From CAZYFH01 sp965249175 (GTDB lineage Bacteria > Acidobacteriota > Vicinamibacteria > Vicinamibacterales > UBA8438), in NCBI GenBank assembly GCA_965249175.1, contig OZ252227.1, positions 6,076,001 through 6,140,000 on the forward strand: 64,000 nucleotides of DNA. The letters run 5' to 3'. Shown here in pieces: positions 42,914-51,738 of this stretch (positions are counted from its first letter, which is position 1; each line of letters starts with the position of its first letter). Position numbers and translations under genes: made by a program. A model generated the notes under the pieces. The model searched no databases. It had not been told where the DNA came from and saw only the letters and a program-made list of their open reading frames with translations.

Positions 42914-45604
42914 GTGAGGTGGATCAGATGGATCGGGCGTCGTCTGTGGATCCTCTTTCAAAAAGAGGAGGCGGAGGCGGAGCTGGCTGAGGAAGTCGCC
43001 TTCCACGTCGAGATGGAAACCGCGGAACTGGTCGGTCGGGGCTGGGATCGGCCCCAGGCCCGTCGCGAGGCCCTGCGGCGCCTCGGCGGGGTCGAGCCGA
43101 CGAAGGAATGGGTGCGCGAGAAGCGCGGGGGGCGACTGATGGACGACGTGATCCAGGACGTGCGCCACGCACTGCGAGGCCTGAGGCGTAGCCCTGGCTT
43201 CACCCTGAGTGCGGTGATGGTGCTGGCGCTCGGCATCGGGGCGAACGCGGCCGTGTTCACCGTTGTCAACGCCGTCCTCTTGAAACCCGCGCCGTATGCG
43301 GATCCGAGTCGCGTCGTCCACGTCTACCAGGATTCGGACGACGGCGGCTCCAGGGTTCCCGCCTCCAGCTCCTTCCCGGCCACTCGCGACATGGCCACGT
43401 ATACGGATGTGTTCTCGGGTGTTTCCGCTATGTCGCCCTCCACACTCACATGGGAGGCCGACGAAGGACCCCGGCAAGCGCTGGTCGAGTACGTCACGGC
43501 CAGTTACTTCCCCGTGCTTGGCGTCCAGCCGAGCCTCGGTCGGTGGTTCGAGCCCACCGCCGATGCGGTCGGTGCCGGCAACTTCGCCGTCGTCAGTCAT
43601 CGGACGTGGCGGACGCAGCTCGGTGCGGACCCTGATGTCATCGGACGGGCGTTTCGGATGGAAGGTCAGTTGGTCACGGTGATCGGGGTCGGCCCCGAGG
43701 GCTTCAACGGCGCCGGTGGACCGCTCGTGACGGATTTCTGGCTCTCGATCTCCTCGGTGGGGGTCGGCGGCCCATTCCGGATCGCGAATCTCGAACGGCG
43801 GGAGGATCACTGGTACGACGTCCGCGCGCGCCTGGCCCCCGGCGTGACGGTCGCGCAGGCCCAGGGCGCCATGGATACGCTCGCCACGCGACTGGCGGCC
43901 GAGTATCCGAACCTGAACCGTGGCCGCGGGATCACTGTCTTCGGTGCCGGCGAGGTCCGTGTGCATCCGGCCGTCGACGGCGTCCTGCTGCCGGTGGCGG
44001 TGGCGCTGCTCGGCATCGTGGGTCTCGTCCTGGTTCTGGCCTGCGCCAATCTCGCGAATCTCCTGATCGTGCGCGGGTTCTTCAGGGGCCATGAAATTGC
44101 CGTGCGTCGAGCGCTCGGCGCGAGCCGGTCGCGCGTGGCCCGGCTCTTCCTGAGCGAGTCGATCCTGTTGTCGCTCATGGGAGGCGGTGTCGGGATCCTG
44201 CTCGGCTGGTGGGTCCTGCGGTTCGTGCCGCTGGTCGTCGGTCCCGCTGCCGCGGCGTTTGGCGGGGCAGGCGACGTGGCGCTCTCCATCGATCGGACCG
44301 TGCTGCTCTACACGCTCGCCATCACGCTGGTCACCGGCACGCTCTTCGGTCTCGCGCCGGCGCTCCGGTCCGCTCGATCGGACGCGGCGGGCGTGCTTCG
44401 TGCCGAGGGACGCAATGCCAGTCCGGGCCGGCGGGCGACGCTCCTGCGCAACACGCTCGTCGTGGTGCAACTGGCGGCCTGCCTCGTGCTGGTCGTCGGG
44501 GCGAGCCTCCTCACGCAAAGCCTGGCCAATGTCCAACGTGCGGACCCCGGTGTCGATGCCGACCGGCTGGCGTACGTCGCGACGACCTTTGGTCCCGGCG
44601 ACGTCTCGCCAGAGGAGCAGGCGGTCCGACTGCAAGAGCTGATGGACCGGGCGGCCACGCTGCCAGGCGTGACCGCGGTCGCCTTCGCCACGCGACTGCC
44701 GGTGATGCCCGGACCGAGCACGACGACGAGCGTCGAAGGATACACGCCACCTTCAGGCTCCGACTCCGTGGAGCTGCCGCTTGCCTTGGTGAGCGACGAC
44801 TACTTCGGCACGGTTGGTGTACGGGTCACGGCCGGCCGGGCGTTCGGCCCTGAGGACGCCCTCGGCGCGACGCCGGTGGCGATCGTGAACGAGGCCGCGG
44901 CCCGACGCTTCTGGGGTGAGTCCGATCCGGTAGGCCGGCGGCTACGCCCGCAGGCGACACCCGGGGCGTGGACCCAGGTCGTCGGTGTCGTCGAGGACAT
45001 CAAGGTGTCGAGCTTGAACGAGCCGCCGACTCCCATGCTGTTCTATCCCATCCGCCAGAGCCCATCGCGCGGGTACGTGCTCGTGCGCACCGATGCCGAT
45101 CCGGCAACGCTGCTGGTTGGCCTTCGCGAACAACTCCGAGCGGTGAGCGCGGAGCTCCCGTTCTCGGCCCTGGGGACGGTGGCGGCCCGGCTCGAGGATT
45201 CGCTGCTGCTTGCCCGGGTCTCCGCCGGTCTGCTGAGCGGGTTCTCGCTCCTGGCCATGCTCCTGGCCAGTCTGGGCATCTACGCCGTCGTGTCCTTTTC
45301 GGTCGCGCGCCGCTCATCGGAAATCGGGATCCGCATCGCACTGGGCGCCGAGCGCTCGCGAGTCGTCGGGATGGTCATGCGCGAGATGCTGCTGACGCTG
45401 ATCGTCGGCCTGGCGATCGGGTTCGCCGTGGCGCTGCCGGCCGCGTCACTGCTTCAGCCAACGCTCTATCAGGTATCCGCCCTCGACGGGGCGAGCTTCC
45501 TGGTGAGCGCGTTGCTGCTCGCGGCCGTTGCCATCCTTGCGACGTATATTCCTGCCCGGCGCGCCGCGGGCGCCGATCCGCTCGAGGCGCTGCGCGTCCA
45601 GTAG
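42914..45604 (+). CDS. ADOP-type ABC permease (FtsX/MacB-like), full length
   Basis: 896 residues from GTG 42914. A permease prefix domain of about 85 residues (AELAEEVAFHVEMETAEL) precedes the first membrane helix (FTLSAVMVLALGIGANAAVF), a MacB periplasmic domain, an FtsX block (GLVLVLACANLANLLIVRGF), a second periplasmic domain and the final FtsX block (LLAMLLASLGIYAVVSFSVA) ending RRAAGADPLEALRVQ. These orphan permeases lack an adjacent ATPase and their substrates are unknown. It is paired with the PadR regulator. Confidence 0.95.
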   Translation: MRWIRWIGRRLWILFQKEEAEAELAEEVAFHVEMETAELVGRGWDRPQARREALRRLGGVEPTKEWVREKRGGRLMDDVIQDVRHALRGLRRSPGFTLSAVMVLALGIGANAAVFTVVNAVLLKPAPYADPSRVVHVYQDSDDGGSRVPASSSFPATRDMATYTDVFSGVSAMSPSTLTWEADEGPRQALVEYVTASYFPVLGVQPSLGRWFEPTADAVGAGNFAVVSHRTWRTQLGADPDVIGRAFRMEGQLVTVIGVGPEGFNGAGGPLVTDFWLSISSVGVGGPFRIANLERREDHWYDVRARLAPGVTVAQAQGAMDTLATRLAAEYPNLNRGRGITVFGAGEVRVHPAVDGVLLPVAVALLGIVGLVLVLACANLANLLIVRGFFRGHEIAVRRALGASRSRVARLFLSESILLSLMGGGVGILLGWWVLRFVPLVVGPAAAAFGGAGDVALSIDRTVLLYTLAITLVTGTLFGLAPALRSARSDAAGVLRAEGRNASPGRRATLLRNTLVVVQLAACLVLVVGASLLTQSLANVQRADPGVDADRLAYVATTFGPGDVSPEEQAVRLQELMDRAATLPGVTAVAFATRLPVMPGPSTTTSVEGYTPPSGSDSVELPLALVSDDYFGTVGVRVTAGRAFGPEDALGATPVAIVNEAAARRFWGESDPVGRRLRPQATPGAWTQVVGVVEDIKVSSLNEPPTPMLFYPIRQSPSRGYVLVRTDADPATLLVGLREQLRAVSAELPFSALGTVAARLEDSLLLARVSAGLLSGFSLLAMLLASLGIYAVVSFSVARRSSEIGIRIALGAERSRVVGMVMREMLLTLIVGLAIGFAVALPAASLLQPTLYQVSALDGASFLVSALLLAAVAILATYIPARRAAGADPLEALRVQ

Positions 45605-45663
45605 GAGGACGGGTTCGCTACCCGCCTGACTGGTCCCTGCGTGAGCTGCTGCGCGAGCGCGGC

Positions 45664-47460
45664 TCAGCATTGACAGTCGAGTGCGAACGCCCAGACGACG
45701 CCGTCCTGTGGGACCTCAAAGCCGTCGTCGGGCCCACGGATGCCGTCGAACCCACGCGGCCTCGATTGAGCGCCGGACTGGAACGCGATGTACTGCATGC
45801 CATCAACCGCGTACGCGGACGGCACACTCGTGCGACCGGAGTTGGTTCGGATTTGCCACAGCAATTCGCCCGAGACGGCGTCGTAGGCGCGGAAGTGCCG
45901 ATCGCCGACTCCCCCGAGGAAGACGAGCCCCCCGCCCGTCGTGAGGATCGAACCCCCGTTTCCCGTAACGAATTCCTGCGTCCATACCCGCTCTCTGGTG
46001 TCGAGGTGCCAGGCCTGCAGCTCGCCGATGTGGTCGGCCCCGTCACGGACGACGCGATGCCACTGTGCACCGACGTACGCCTTCCCTGGCGCGTACTCGA
46101 CCTCGCGCCCCTCCATGGATGTGCAGACATTCTCGTTCGCGGGGATGTAGAGGAGCCGCGTTTGCGGGTTGTAGGCCTCCGGCGGCCAGTTTCTGGCACC
46201 CGAGAACGAAGGACAGAACACCGCGCGCTTGCCGATGCCCGGCACGCTCGCATCGTCATAGGTCGGCCGTCCGGTGTGCGGATCGAGGCCAGTAAACACG
46301 TTCTGGTAGACGAAACGGTCCGCGCTGACGAACGAGACGCGATCGGCCCGTCGTTCGAGGGTCCAGAGGTAGCCATTTTGCCCTGCGTGCACCAGCGCGG
46401 GGATCGTCCGGCCGGCGCGTTCCACGTCGACCAGCAGGGGCGCGCTCGCTTCGTCCCAATCCCACGAACCGTTCCAGTGATACTGGTGGTATCCGCGCAG
46501 CTCACCGGTCGCCACGTCCAATGCGATGGTCGAGTTGGTGTAGAGGTTGTCCCCGAGGCGCGCGTCGCCCATCCACGGGCCGGGATTGCCGGTGCCCCAG
46601 TAGGCCGTGTTGGACACCGGGTCGTACGTGCCGGTCAGCCACACCGGTCCGCCGCCGGTTCGCCAGGCCTCCCCGTGCCAGGTCTCGCCGCCCGGTTCAT
46701 CGGGCGCGGGAATCGTGTAGGTCTTCCAGGCCTCGTCGCCGGTCCGCGCATCGAGTGCGGTGACGAAGCCGCGCACGCCCTGCTCGCCGCCCGAGGTGCC
46801 CACCATCACCTTGCCGTCCGCCACGAGTGGCGCCATGGTGATGTAGTAGCCGCGCCGGTAGTCCTCGATCGCCCGGTCCCACACGACTGCGCCCGAGACG
46901 GCGTCCAGCGCGACGACATGGGCGTCGAGCGTCCCTACGTAGACGTTGGTCTCATACAACCCGACGCCTCGATTGGTCGGGTGAGGCTTGCCGAGGTCCT
47001 CCGGCAACTCCCTTTCGTACCGCCACAGGAGACGGCCCGTCTTTGCCTCGAGCGCAATCACCTGGGCACTCGTCGTGACGAACATCGTGCCGTCGTTGAC
47101 GATCGGCGGCGACTGATGATGATCGTCTAACACCCCGGTCGGGAACACCCATACCGGCTCCAGGTCCGCGACGTTCTGTGACGTGACCTGGTCGAGGGGG
47201 CTATATCCCCACCCCGCGTAGTTCCGGCGATACATCAGCCAGTTGCGCGGTTCCGGTTTGCGCAATCGTGCGTCCGTCACCGGTGTGTAGCCGCTCGGTT
47301 GGCGCGCCGTCATCTCGCGCGGCAGTGTCAGCGCGAGCGCTGACGCCAGCGCGACGACCAGCACACCTGGAATCAGTAGCCGAGGCACGACGATTTGCGG
47401 GTGGAGCGAATGGGGTTCCGAGCGCCTCTCTCGATGGCGCCAACGCAGCTTCGCCGCCAT
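45664..47460 (-). CDS. PQQ-dependent dehydrogenase-type beta-propeller protein
   Basis: 598 residues. An N-terminal membrane or signal segment (LLIPGVLVVALASALALTL) is followed by an eight-bladed quinoprotein propeller with repeated W-motifs (GRLLWRYE, SGAVVWDR, GDEAWKTYTIP). Likely PQQ/Ca2+ contacts are SGGEQGVRGF, the Asn in WGTGNPGPW and the Asp in WNGSWDWDEASAP. The vicinal cysteine pair of methanol/ethanol dehydrogenases is not seen, and there is no fused cytochrome c domain. It would oxidise an alcohol or sugar in the periplasm if PQQ is bound. No PQQ synthesis genes are in the window. Confidence 0.88.
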   Translation of the reverse strand: MAAKLRWRHRERRSEPHSLHPQIVVPRLLIPGVLVVALASALALTLPREMTARQPSGYTPVTDARLRKPEPRNWLMYRRNYAGWGYSPLDQVTSQNVADLEPVWVFPTGVLDDHHQSPPIVNDGTMFVTTSAQVIALEAKTGRLLWRYERELPEDLGKPHPTNRGVGLYETNVYVGTLDAHVVALDAVSGAVVWDRAIEDYRRGYYITMAPLVADGKVMVGTSGGEQGVRGFVTALDARTGDEAWKTYTIPAPDEPGGETWHGEAWRTGGGPVWLTGTYDPVSNTAYWGTGNPGPWMGDARLGDNLYTNSTIALDVATGELRGYHQYHWNGSWDWDEASAPLLVDVERAGRTIPALVHAGQNGYLWTLERRADRVSFVSADRFVYQNVFTGLDPHTGRPTYDDASVPGIGKRAVFCPSFSGARNWPPEAYNPQTRLLYIPANENVCTSMEGREVEYAPGKAYVGAQWHRVVRDGADHIGELQAWHLDTRERVWTQEFVTGNGGSILTTGGGLVFLGGVGDRHFRAYDAVSGELLWQIRTNSGRTSVPSAYAVDGMQYIAFQSGAQSRPRGFDGIRGPDDGFEVPQDGVVWAFALDCQC

Positions 47461-47490
47461 ATTAGCAGGCTGGGCTCACTCGAACCGGGA

Positions 47491-47994
47491 TCAACGCGCA
47501 GGCACGCGAGGGACGGCCGGCCCAGTGTCATTGCGCGACTGATCAACGGCCGGCGCCGTAGAGCGCTGCTGCTCGCCCCTTCGCCGAACCTCCCGCACGT
47601 CCAGCTCGAAACAGAAACGACCGGGTGGATGCGACCAGAACTCGTCCGACGACCGCGCCGACCAGTCGGTCTCGAAGTGGCCACAGAGCTCAAACGTGGA
47701 ATCCCCGAGCACACGATAGTCATAGGGTTGACTCGTGCCAGGGTCGCTGAACCGTGCACCCGGCACGGCCGCGTCCGAGAGCGTGCCGAGAGACAGCGGT
47801 AGGGATCCGTCGCGGGTCCAGTGGAGGTCGACGCTCCTGGCGAGCCGACCGAGGTCCTCGATGCGTTGCTCATCCAGCCGCCGGCTTCGCTCCTCGCTCG
47901 GGGGGCCGAGTCGCACGAGCCCGATGACGACAGCGGTGCCGACCGCCGCAATGGCCACGACCACCACCACGTGGCGCCGATCGAGACCGGTCAT
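47491..47994 (-). CDS. Hypothetical protein with N-terminal membrane anchor
   Basis: 167 residues. A hydrophobic segment at about 9-26 (VVVVVAIAAVGTAVVIGLVR) precedes a charged helix (SEERSRRLDEQRIEDLGRLA), an L-P-x-x-L-x-x-L segment and a globular part with YDYRVLGDSTFELCGHFET. It is probably exposed to the periplasm. Its ATG overlaps the DUF5671 stop (ATGA), so the two are coupled and may form one complex. No wider family is firmly recognised. Confidence 0.8.
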   Translation of the reverse strand: MTGLDRRHVVVVVAIAAVGTAVVIGLVRLGPPSEERSRRLDEQRIEDLGRLARSVDLHWTRDGSLPLSLGTLSDAAVPGARFSDPGTSQPYDYRVLGDSTFELCGHFETDWSARSSDEFWSHPPGRFCFELDVREVRRRGEQQRSTAPAVDQSRNDTGPAVPRVPAR

Positions 47995-48638
47995 GACCCT
48001 GCCTCCTGCTCGTCGGTCCGCAGATCCGACAGGTAATACCAGAACGCGGTGGCGGCGATGATCCCGACGGTGAGGACCTTGAGTACGAAGCGCGCCGTCA
48101 TCCCTCCGTCCAGCACGTTGTAGACGAGCGCCGTGACGTTGCCGATCTGGACGCCCGCCGTCACGAACAGCGTCAGATAGGTCAGCCAGCGTCTTACCTT
48201 CGATGCCCGCTTGGCCGGGTCCGCCGCGAGTTCCCGGCCGATCACCCGCGAGAGGCCGACAAACACCGGGGACGCGACGACCAGGAAGGCAACCGACCAG
48301 CGGATCAAATCGCGTGCGATCTCCGCCGCGTTGGGGCCATCCACAGGGTCGGGGAACGCCTGGTTGATCAACTGAAACACCAATTGGCCCAGGTTGAAGG
48401 CGCTGATGTACAGCGTGGTGAAGAGCAAGAGATACATGAAGGCGTCGCGCGCAGAGAGATACGGCTGCGGGCGTGGGACGGGAATAGAGAACTCGACTTC
48501 GGCGAAGCTCGTCAGCGCCCCGCGCACGTCCCCCACGGTCCAGCCCGCGCGGCCCAGCACGTCCTGCAGGTCGGCTCGCGACACGCCGCGCGCGAGCCCG
48601 TCCTTGATGAAGCTCCGCAACTCTTCGTTCGTGGCCAT
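47991..48638 (-). CDS. DUF5671 membrane protein
   Basis: 215 residues. An N-terminal soluble helix bundle (LRSFIKDGLARGVSRADLQD, a SHOCT-like or UBA-like element) is followed by about four membrane spans starting FMYLLLFTTLYISAFNLGQL, which is the DUF5671 signature, and ending FWYYLSDLR. The function is unknown. It is coupled to the downstream 167-residue gene. The MarR regulator gene lies 33 bases upstream on the same strand and likely heads the operon. Confidence 0.88.
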   Translation of the reverse strand: MATNEELRSFIKDGLARGVSRADLQDVLGRAGWTVGDVRGALTSFAEVEFSIPVPRPQPYLSARDAFMYLLLFTTLYISAFNLGQLVFQLINQAFPDPVDGPNAAEIARDLIRWSVAFLVVASPVFVGLSRVIGRELAADPAKRASKVRRWLTYLTLFVTAGVQIGNVTALVYNVLDGGMTARFVLKVLTVGIIAATAFWYYLSDLRTDEQEAGS

Positions 48639-48671
48639 GGCGGCTTCCTCCCTACGCGGTTTCCATCGTCT

Positions 48672-49115
48672 TCACGCGGTGTCGTCCAGCCGATCGACGA
48701 CCCGACGGATGACGGTGACGGTCCGATCGAGATCCGCGGCGGCCAACCCCCGCGCGACGGACTCCGACCAGCGCGCGCCGATCGCGGTGAGCTGCGCGGC
48801 CAGGTGTTGGCCCGTGTCGGTGAGTCGCACGAGCGGTGAACGCGCGTGATCGGGGTTGCGCTCGAAGGTCAGGATCCCGTCCCGGACCAGCAGGTCGGTG
48901 ACACGCTGCACGCTTTGCCGCGTCATCCCCATTTGGCGGGCGATTTGGGGCACCGTACGGGTCCGTTCCTCAACCGCCCCGATCACTTGCCAGCGTGCTT
49001 GTGTCTGCCCGACGGGCGCGGTCAGCGTCGCGCCGTGCCGCAGGAGGGCGCCATTCAGACGAAAGACTTCGAGTACGAGCTCTCGAAGGGCCGTCGCGGA
49101 TTGTGCGCGCTTCAT
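48672..49115 (-). CDS. MarR-family transcriptional regulator
   Basis: 147 residues. The winged helix is typical: TQARWQVIGAVEERTRTVPQ, the recognition helix MGMTRQSVQRVTDLLVRDGI and the wing RSPLVRLTDTG. The terminal helices form the dimer. Two TGACA-N6-TGTCA-like sites lie immediately before the start codon (49118-49152), suggesting self-repression and control of the following DUF5671 and 167-residue genes. Confidence 0.92.
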   Translation of the reverse strand: MKRAQSATALRELVLEVFRLNGALLRHGATLTAPVGQTQARWQVIGAVEERTRTVPQIARQMGMTRQSVQRVTDLLVRDGILTFERNPDHARSPLVRLTDTGQHLAAQLTAIGARWSESVARGLAAADLDRTVTVIRRVVDRLDDTA

Positions 49116-49117
49116 AA

Positions 49118-49152
49118 TGACATTATGCTGTCATAGCGACAGCGTGATGTCA
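49118..49152. promoter_or_regulatory. Tandem MarR-type operator sites
   Basis: TGACATTATGCTGTCA (49118-49133) is a perfect 5-base inverted repeat with a 6-base spacer. CGACAGCGTGATGTCA (49137-49152) is a second copy with one arm mismatch. Centres are 19 bases apart, about two helical turns. On the minus strand the outer copy contains TTGACA, a good -35 box. Confidence 0.65.
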
Positions 49153-49221
49153 ATATGCCTGACGCGGCATCGATCTCGGCACGGGTCGGCCGCAGCGGCG
49201 CCGGTCGGCACGACCCGTCAA

Positions 49222-50682
49222 TCACGCCATCCGCACCCAGCGCACCAGGGTCGCCAGGTTCGGCGGCTTGCCGTGCATGAGTAAACCGACACGGAACACC
49301 TTGGCGGCCACCCAGAGCGCGCTGAAGACCGCCAGCACGCCGACCGTGATGCTGAGCCAGACCTGCCACGCCGGCGGCGGGGAGAACGACGCCAGCCGCA
49401 CGAGGATGACGAACCCGTTCATCGGTGGAATGAAGCTGAGCACGAGGCTGAATGTCGAGTCAGGATTGGCCGCGACGTACCACCAGAACATCCACGGTGC
49501 CGAGAGCAGCAGCATGAACGGCGTCATGAGGGCTTGCGCTTCGCGCAGCTCGCTGACCGCGGACCCGACTGCGGCCATCATCGAGCCGATGATGAGGTAC
49601 GTGATGACGTAGAAGATCAGGAGATAGCCGATCAGCCACGCGTCAATGAGGCCGAAGAGGGCGAACGACGCGAGCGCCGCCAGGCCCATGGCGATGTAGA
49701 CGCCCAGCACGACGAAGCCAACAGCCATCTGGCCCAGGATCTTGCCGGTCATCAGCTCGAGCGGCGACACGGCCGCCAGCAGCACCTCGACCACGCGGTT
49801 CGACTTTTCCTCGACTGTGTTGGTCAGCAACGACTGCCCTCCCGTCATCACCGACACCATCAGCAGGATCATGAACGCGATCGGTAGGACCTGGTCGAAT
49901 GCGCCCGATCGTGACCGCTCCTCCTCGGCGGTCACGACGACTGACGGTGGCGGCCGCACCCGGGTGAGATTCTCGACGAGGTTTCTGTCCAGACCCGCGG
50001 TGCGCACCCGGGCGTCGATGATCGCGTCGCGCAACCCGCTGCGGATCTCGCTGATGATCCGGTTGTCGAGCCCCCTCCGAACGAACAGGTCGTATGTTCC
50101 CGCCGGCGTTTCGTATCGTCCCGCCGGCGTTTCGTATCGTCCCGCCGGCGTTTCGTATCGTCCCGCCGGCGCCGGATCGGGCGCCCTTGCGAGCGTCGTG
50201 GCGTTGTCGTGGACGATGACGAGGGCCAGGCGGCCGGCATCGTCGTCGTCCCGAATGAGGGTCGTCTTTTCCCTCTCGATATCGACGCCGACAGGGAGCA
50301 CCGAGACGTCGAGATGGGGCATCGACCCCAGCGCGGTCTGCATCACCTCATCCGCCGCGCCCTGACCGACGCCGGACGCCAGCCGCCGCACCTGCTCGGG
50401 CAGCTCGGCGGCCGAGAGCACGCGCTCGACCAACTCCCCACGCCGCCCGGCCACCGCGGCCGGGTCCAGGTGCGCGCGCAAACCCGCCGCGACCTCACCG
50501 GTCGGATCCACGATCGCGATCTCGCCGTCGATCGACGGCGCCTCACGCAGCGCGAGCAGCCGGGGGACGAGCGCAACGCCGATCAGGATCAGCGCCGGGG
50601 CGATGAGCAGGCCTATGACAAAGCCTTTGGTCGCCACCGTCGCGAGGAACTCGCGGCTGGCCACGTAGAACACGCGGGTCAT
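49222..50682 (-). CDS. ABC-2 type exporter permease (NatB-like)
   Basis: 486 residues. A first membrane helix (GFVIGLLIAPALILIGVALV) is followed by a large extracytoplasmic region of about 210 residues and then five or six spans (FDQVLPIAFMILLMVSVMTG, VVEVLLAAVSPLELMTGKIL, YVITYLIIGSMMAAVGSAVS). The motif EEKSNRVVEVLLAAVSP is diagnostic for NatB/YhaP-type permeases. The extracytoplasmic loop contains a seven-residue tandem repeat. The gene start overlaps the stop of the ATPase gene by 4 bases (ATGA). It pairs with that ATPase for export of Na+ or an unknown substrate. Confidence 0.93.
   Translation of the reverse strand: MTRVFYVASREFLATVATKGFVIGLLIAPALILIGVALVPRLLALREAPSIDGEIAIVDPTGEVAAGLRAHLDPAAVAGRRGELVERVLSAAELPEQVRRLASGVGQGAADEVMQTALGSMPHLDVSVLPVGVDIEREKTTLIRDDDDAGRLALVIVHDNATTLARAPDPAPAGRYETPAGRYETPAGRYETPAGTYDLFVRRGLDNRIISEIRSGLRDAIIDARVRTAGLDRNLVENLTRVRPPPSVVVTAEEERSRSGAFDQVLPIAFMILLMVSVMTGGQSLLTNTVEEKSNRVVEVLLAAVSPLELMTGKILGQMAVGFVVLGVYIAMGLAALASFALFGLIDAWLIGYLLIFYVITYLIIGSMMAAVGSAVSELREAQALMTPFMLLLSAPWMFWWYVAANPDSTFSLVLSFIPPMNGFVILVRLASFSPPPAWQVWLSITVGVLAVFSALWVAAKVFRVGLLMHGKPPNLATLVRWVRMA
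50091..50174. repeat. 21-base tandem repeat, four units, in frame in the ABC permease gene
   Basis: Units at 50091, 50112, 50133 and 50154 share CGTATCGTCCCGCCGGCG with small changes in the outer two. On the coding strand they encode P-A-G-R-Y-E-T repeats before TYDLFVRRG. The length is a multiple of three, so copy-number change would not shift the frame. Confidence 0.9.
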
Positions 50683-51611
50683 GCGGCAGACTCTTTGACC
50701 CCGGTCGCGATCCCCACGAAGACGTCCTCGAGGGTCGGCCGCTGCAGCTCGATTCGCGCCGCCGCGACTGCCGCGGTCACGTCGCGCATGACCCCTGCCG
50801 GGTCCGTGCCGTCGACCAGGTCGATCCGATACGCGCCGGCGTCCCGCGTGACGCGTTCTACTCCGCGTACACCGGCGAGCGACGGCCCGGCGTCCGCGTC
50901 CGGGTCGAGGGGCTCGAATCGAATCGTGCGCGGGTCGTGGCGTCCGCGGATGTCGGTGAGGCTCTCGTCGAGCACCTTCCGGCCGCCGTGCATCATCACG
51001 ATGTGGTCGCAGATCTCCTCTGCCTGAACCATGACGTGCGTGGAGAACACGATGGTGGCGCCCCGTCGATGCTCTTCGAGCACGATATTGCGCAGCAATC
51101 GCATGTTGACCGGGTCGATCCCGCTGAACGGCTCATCGAGGATCAGGAGGTCGGGCTCGCCGATGAGCGTGGCGGCCAGCTGCACTTTCTGGAGCATTCC
51201 CTTCGACAGCTCCTCGCACCGCTTCTGCTCGACGTCGGGCAGATCGACGCGCTCGAGCAAGCTTCGGACGCGACCGGCGACCGCGGGGCCCGCCGTACCC
51301 TTCAGCCGCGCTATGAACGTCAGGAACGCGCCAACGCGCATCCGGCGGTATATCCCCCGTTCTTCCGGCAGATACCCGATCCGATCCTTCGCCTCGAGCG
51401 CCGAGCGCTGCCCGAGGACGGACAACTCACCGCTGTCCGGGAGGAGGATCGACATGATCATCCGCAGCGTCGTCGTCTTGCCGGCTCCGTTGGGACCGAT
51501 GAAGCCGTAGAGACCGCCACGCGGGACCGTGAGGTCGAGGTCGCGAACGGCCTGGACCGCGCCGAACGACTTGGTGACGCGCCGAACGTCGATTGCAGCG
51601 TCGGTGGCCAT
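50679..51611 (-). CDS. ABC transporter ATPase (NatA-like)
   Basis: 310 residues. Walker A GPNGAGKTTTLRM, signature region LSKGMLQKVQLAATLIGEPD, Walker B LLILDEPFSGIDP and the H-loop in FSTHVM are all present. An extra C-terminal domain of about 80 residues (IRFEPLDPDADAGP onward) is typical of the ABC-2 exporter ATPases with a DUF4162-like tail. It is coupled to the permease gene by an ATGA overlap. Confidence 0.95.
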   Translation of the reverse strand: MATDAAIDVRRVTKSFGAVQAVRDLDLTVPRGGLYGFIGPNGAGKTTTLRMIMSILLPDSGELSVLGQRSALEAKDRIGYLPEERGIYRRMRVGAFLTFIARLKGTAGPAVAGRVRSLLERVDLPDVEQKRCEELSKGMLQKVQLAATLIGEPDLLILDEPFSGIDPVNMRLLRNIVLEEHRRGATIVFSTHVMVQAEEICDHIVMMHGGRKVLDESLTDIRGRHDPRTIRFEPLDPDADAGPSLAGVRGVERVTRDAGAYRIDLVDGTDPAGVMRDVTAAVAAARIELQRPTLEDVFVGIATGVKESAA

Positions 51612-51738
51612 TGTCTCGACCGATTACTCTAGCCTAACGTCTCTTGCGCGCCGCGGCGTGGTGTTCTCGTCGACCGATCTACAATGGCCTGTTCTCAGGA
51701 CAGGCGAGTCCGAGCACGGAGGCCACGGGGGACACAGT

